Shown here: positions 7,003-7,905 of the stretch, piece after piece
Numbering within the stretch: position 1 is the stretch's first letter
Layout of the letters: each line of letters begins with the position of its first letter
Assembly (NCBI GenBank): GCA_036554605.1
Contig: DATBMY010000243.1
Location: 1 to 7,905 of the forward strand
DNA: 7,905 nt
Direction of reading: 5' to 3'
Source: DATBMY01 sp036554605
Lineage (GTDB): Bacteria; Acidobacteriota; Blastocatellia; UBA7656
The notes under the pieces: generated by a model
Told to the model about the DNA's origin: nothing
What the model saw: the letters and a program-made list of their open reading frames with translations, nothing else
The model's database searches: none
Program-made: the position numbers and the translations under genes

Positions 7003-7066
7003 GGTACGAGGCCCGCGGTCCGAAGCCGGAGCTTTGCGCTCGGCCCCGGACCACGAACTTCGGACT
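7003..7066 (-). repeat. Mirrored 7-base repeat array and strong hairpin between rpoB and rpoC
   Basis: On the plus strand, 7-base units fill 7003-7030 (for example GGTACGA at 7003-7009, GGTCCGA at 7017-7023). Opposite-orientation units fill about 7046-7066 (CCGGACC, ACGAACT, TCGGACT), the last overlapping the rpoB stop codon. In the mRNA sense, 7052-7017 folds as GGTCCG/CGGACC, two G-U pairs, GCC/GGC, a bulged C, and GAGC/GCTC around a GCAAA loop: about 15 pairs. An alternative outer pairing, 7018-7025 with 7058-7065, is a perfect eight-base inverted repeat. The unit (GTCCGAA-like) differs from that of the ribosomal spacers, but length and layout are the same. Confidence 0.8.
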
Positions 7067-7905
7067 ACTCGACTACTTCTTCCTCTTCGCTCCGGCGCAT
7101 CAGCTCAACGTCGAGGCACAGCGACTGGAGCTCGCGTATCAAGACGTTGAACGACTCGGGCACGCCCGGATCGAAATCGGCTTCACCCTTCACGATGGCT
7201 TCATATATCTTCGAGCGCCCGGCTACGTCGTCCGACTTGGCCGTCAGCAGCTCCTGTAGAATGTGCGCGGCTCCGTAGGCTTCAAGCGCCCAGACCTCCA
7301 TCTCGCCGAACCTCTGGCCGCCGAACTGGGCCTTGCCGCCGAGCGGCTGCTGCGTGATGAGCGAGTACGGCCCGATAGAGCGCGCGTGTATCTTGTCGTC
7401 GACCAGATGCGACAGCTTCATGATGTAGATGTAGCCCACGGTGACTTTCTGCTCGAACGGCTCGCCCGTCATGCCGTCGTAAAGCACGGTCTTGCCAGAC
7501 GACGGAAGGTTCGAATAATCGAGCAGCCGCTTGATGTCCTGCTCGCGCACGCCGTCAAAGACCGGCGAAGCGAACGGTATGCCGTCGACGAGCCTGCGCG
7601 CGTGCTCGACAATCCCTTCGTCGCTCATCGCGCTGAACCGCTCCTGCTGCTCGGGAAGCGTGAACACATCCTTATAGACCTTGCGTACGTGCTCGGCGCG
7701 CGAGCCGTCCGAGAGTATCTCGCCGATCTTCTCGCCTATGGCCTTCGACGCCCAGCCCAGATGCGTCTCGAGTATCTGGCCGACGTTCATACGCGAAGGA
7801 ACGCCCAGCGGGTTGAGCACGATTTCAACCGGGGTGCCGTCGGGCAGGTACGGCATATCCTCTTCCGGGAGTATGCGCGCGATGACGCCCTTGTTGCCGT
7901 GGCGG
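7065..7905 (-). CDS. rpoB: DNA-directed RNA polymerase subunit beta, C-terminal part (cut by window edge)
   Basis: Beta forms, with beta', the catalytic core of RNA polymerase. The last 279 residues are present; the coding frame enters from the window edge at RHGNKGVIARILPEEDMPYLPDG, part of the conserved active-centre GRHGNKG segment. The methionine at 7856 is internal, not a start. Downstream motifs are typical: VDIVLNP-like VEIVLNPLGVPSRMNVGQILETHLG, then HARSIGPYSLITQQPLGGKAQFGGQRFGEMEVWALEAYGAA, which contacts the clamp and beta' N-terminus, and PESFNVLIRELQSLCLDVEL near the end. The C-terminus is an acidic EEEEVVE tail and the stop is TAG. The rifampicin-binding region lies outside the window. 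rpoC follows after 79 bases filled by a mirrored repeat array. Identification is certain. Confidence 0.98.
   Translation of the reverse strand, partial: RHGNKGVIARILPEEDMPYLPDGTPVEIVLNPLGVPSRMNVGQILETHLGWASKAIGEKIGEILSDGSRAEHVRKVYKDVFTLPEQQERFSAMSDEGIVEHARRLVDGIPFASPVFDGVREQDIKRLLDYSNLPSSGKTVLYDGMTGEPFEQKVTVGYIYIMKLSHLVDDKIHARSIGPYSLITQQPLGGKAQFGGQRFGEMEVWALEAYGAAHILQELLTAKSDDVAGRSKIYEAIVKGEADFDPGVPESFNVLIRELQSLCLDVELMRRSEEEEVVE

Noticed and set aside
6986..7054. Upstream in-frame GTG start of rpoC
   Set aside because: The extra 23 residues are spacer-derived, and the strong GGAGG lies just before the ATG at 6985.
5306..7150. Two further long plus-strand frames (5306-6154 and 6290-7150) opposite rpoC
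   Set aside because: Same reason: mirror frames of rpoC codon bias. The second also runs across the rpoB/rpoC spacer into rpoB, which no real gene here would do.

Overview
The window holds the junction of two core gene-expression operons, both read on the minus strand: the end of rpoB and all of rpoC (RNA polymerase beta and beta'), then rpsL, rpsG and the start of fusA (ribosomal proteins S12 and S7, elongation factor G). The proteins are clearly bacterial. RpoC carries a large insertion after the trigger loop, as in Gram-negative polymerases. Its sequence, the rpoBC/rpsL-rpsG-fusA order and the GC-rich coding suggest an Acidobacteriota-like organism. That assignment is an impression from protein sequence, not a tested placement.

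Layout from high to low coordinates, the direction of transcription for most genes: rpoB C-terminal part (7905-7065); a 79-base spacer; rpoC (6985-2750); a bidirectional terminator hairpin (2684-2713). Next is one gene on the opposite strand (2047-2673), a zinc-ribbon single-pass membrane protein of unknown function with its own promoter-like region. A gene-poor stretch (1406-2046) follows, holding the rpsL leader, a candidate rpsL promoter, several inverted repeats and one doubtful small ORF. Then come rpsL (1405-1013), an 80-base spacer, rpsG (932-459), an 88-base spacer, and the first 123 codons of fusA (370-1).

RpoB and RpoC together form the catalytic core of RNA polymerase. S12 and S7 are the decoding-centre and head proteins of the small ribosomal subunit. 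EF-G drives translocation. In many bacteria rpoBC and rpsL-rpsG-fusA lie close together on one strand; here a convergent gene and a terminator separate them.

The most unusual signal is in the three spacers between co-directional genes (rpoB/rpoC, rpsL/rpsG, rpsG/fusA). Each is 79-88 bases long and is built almost wholly of degenerate 7-base tandem repeats in mirror arrangement: several units, a short centre, then several units in reverse complement. Each array starts at or just after the upstream stop codon and can fold into a hairpin. The unit is GTGACRA-like in the two ribosomal spacers and GTCCGAA-like in the rpoB/rpoC spacer. No such array is seen in front of rpsL or at the convergent rpoC end, where an ordinary terminator stands.
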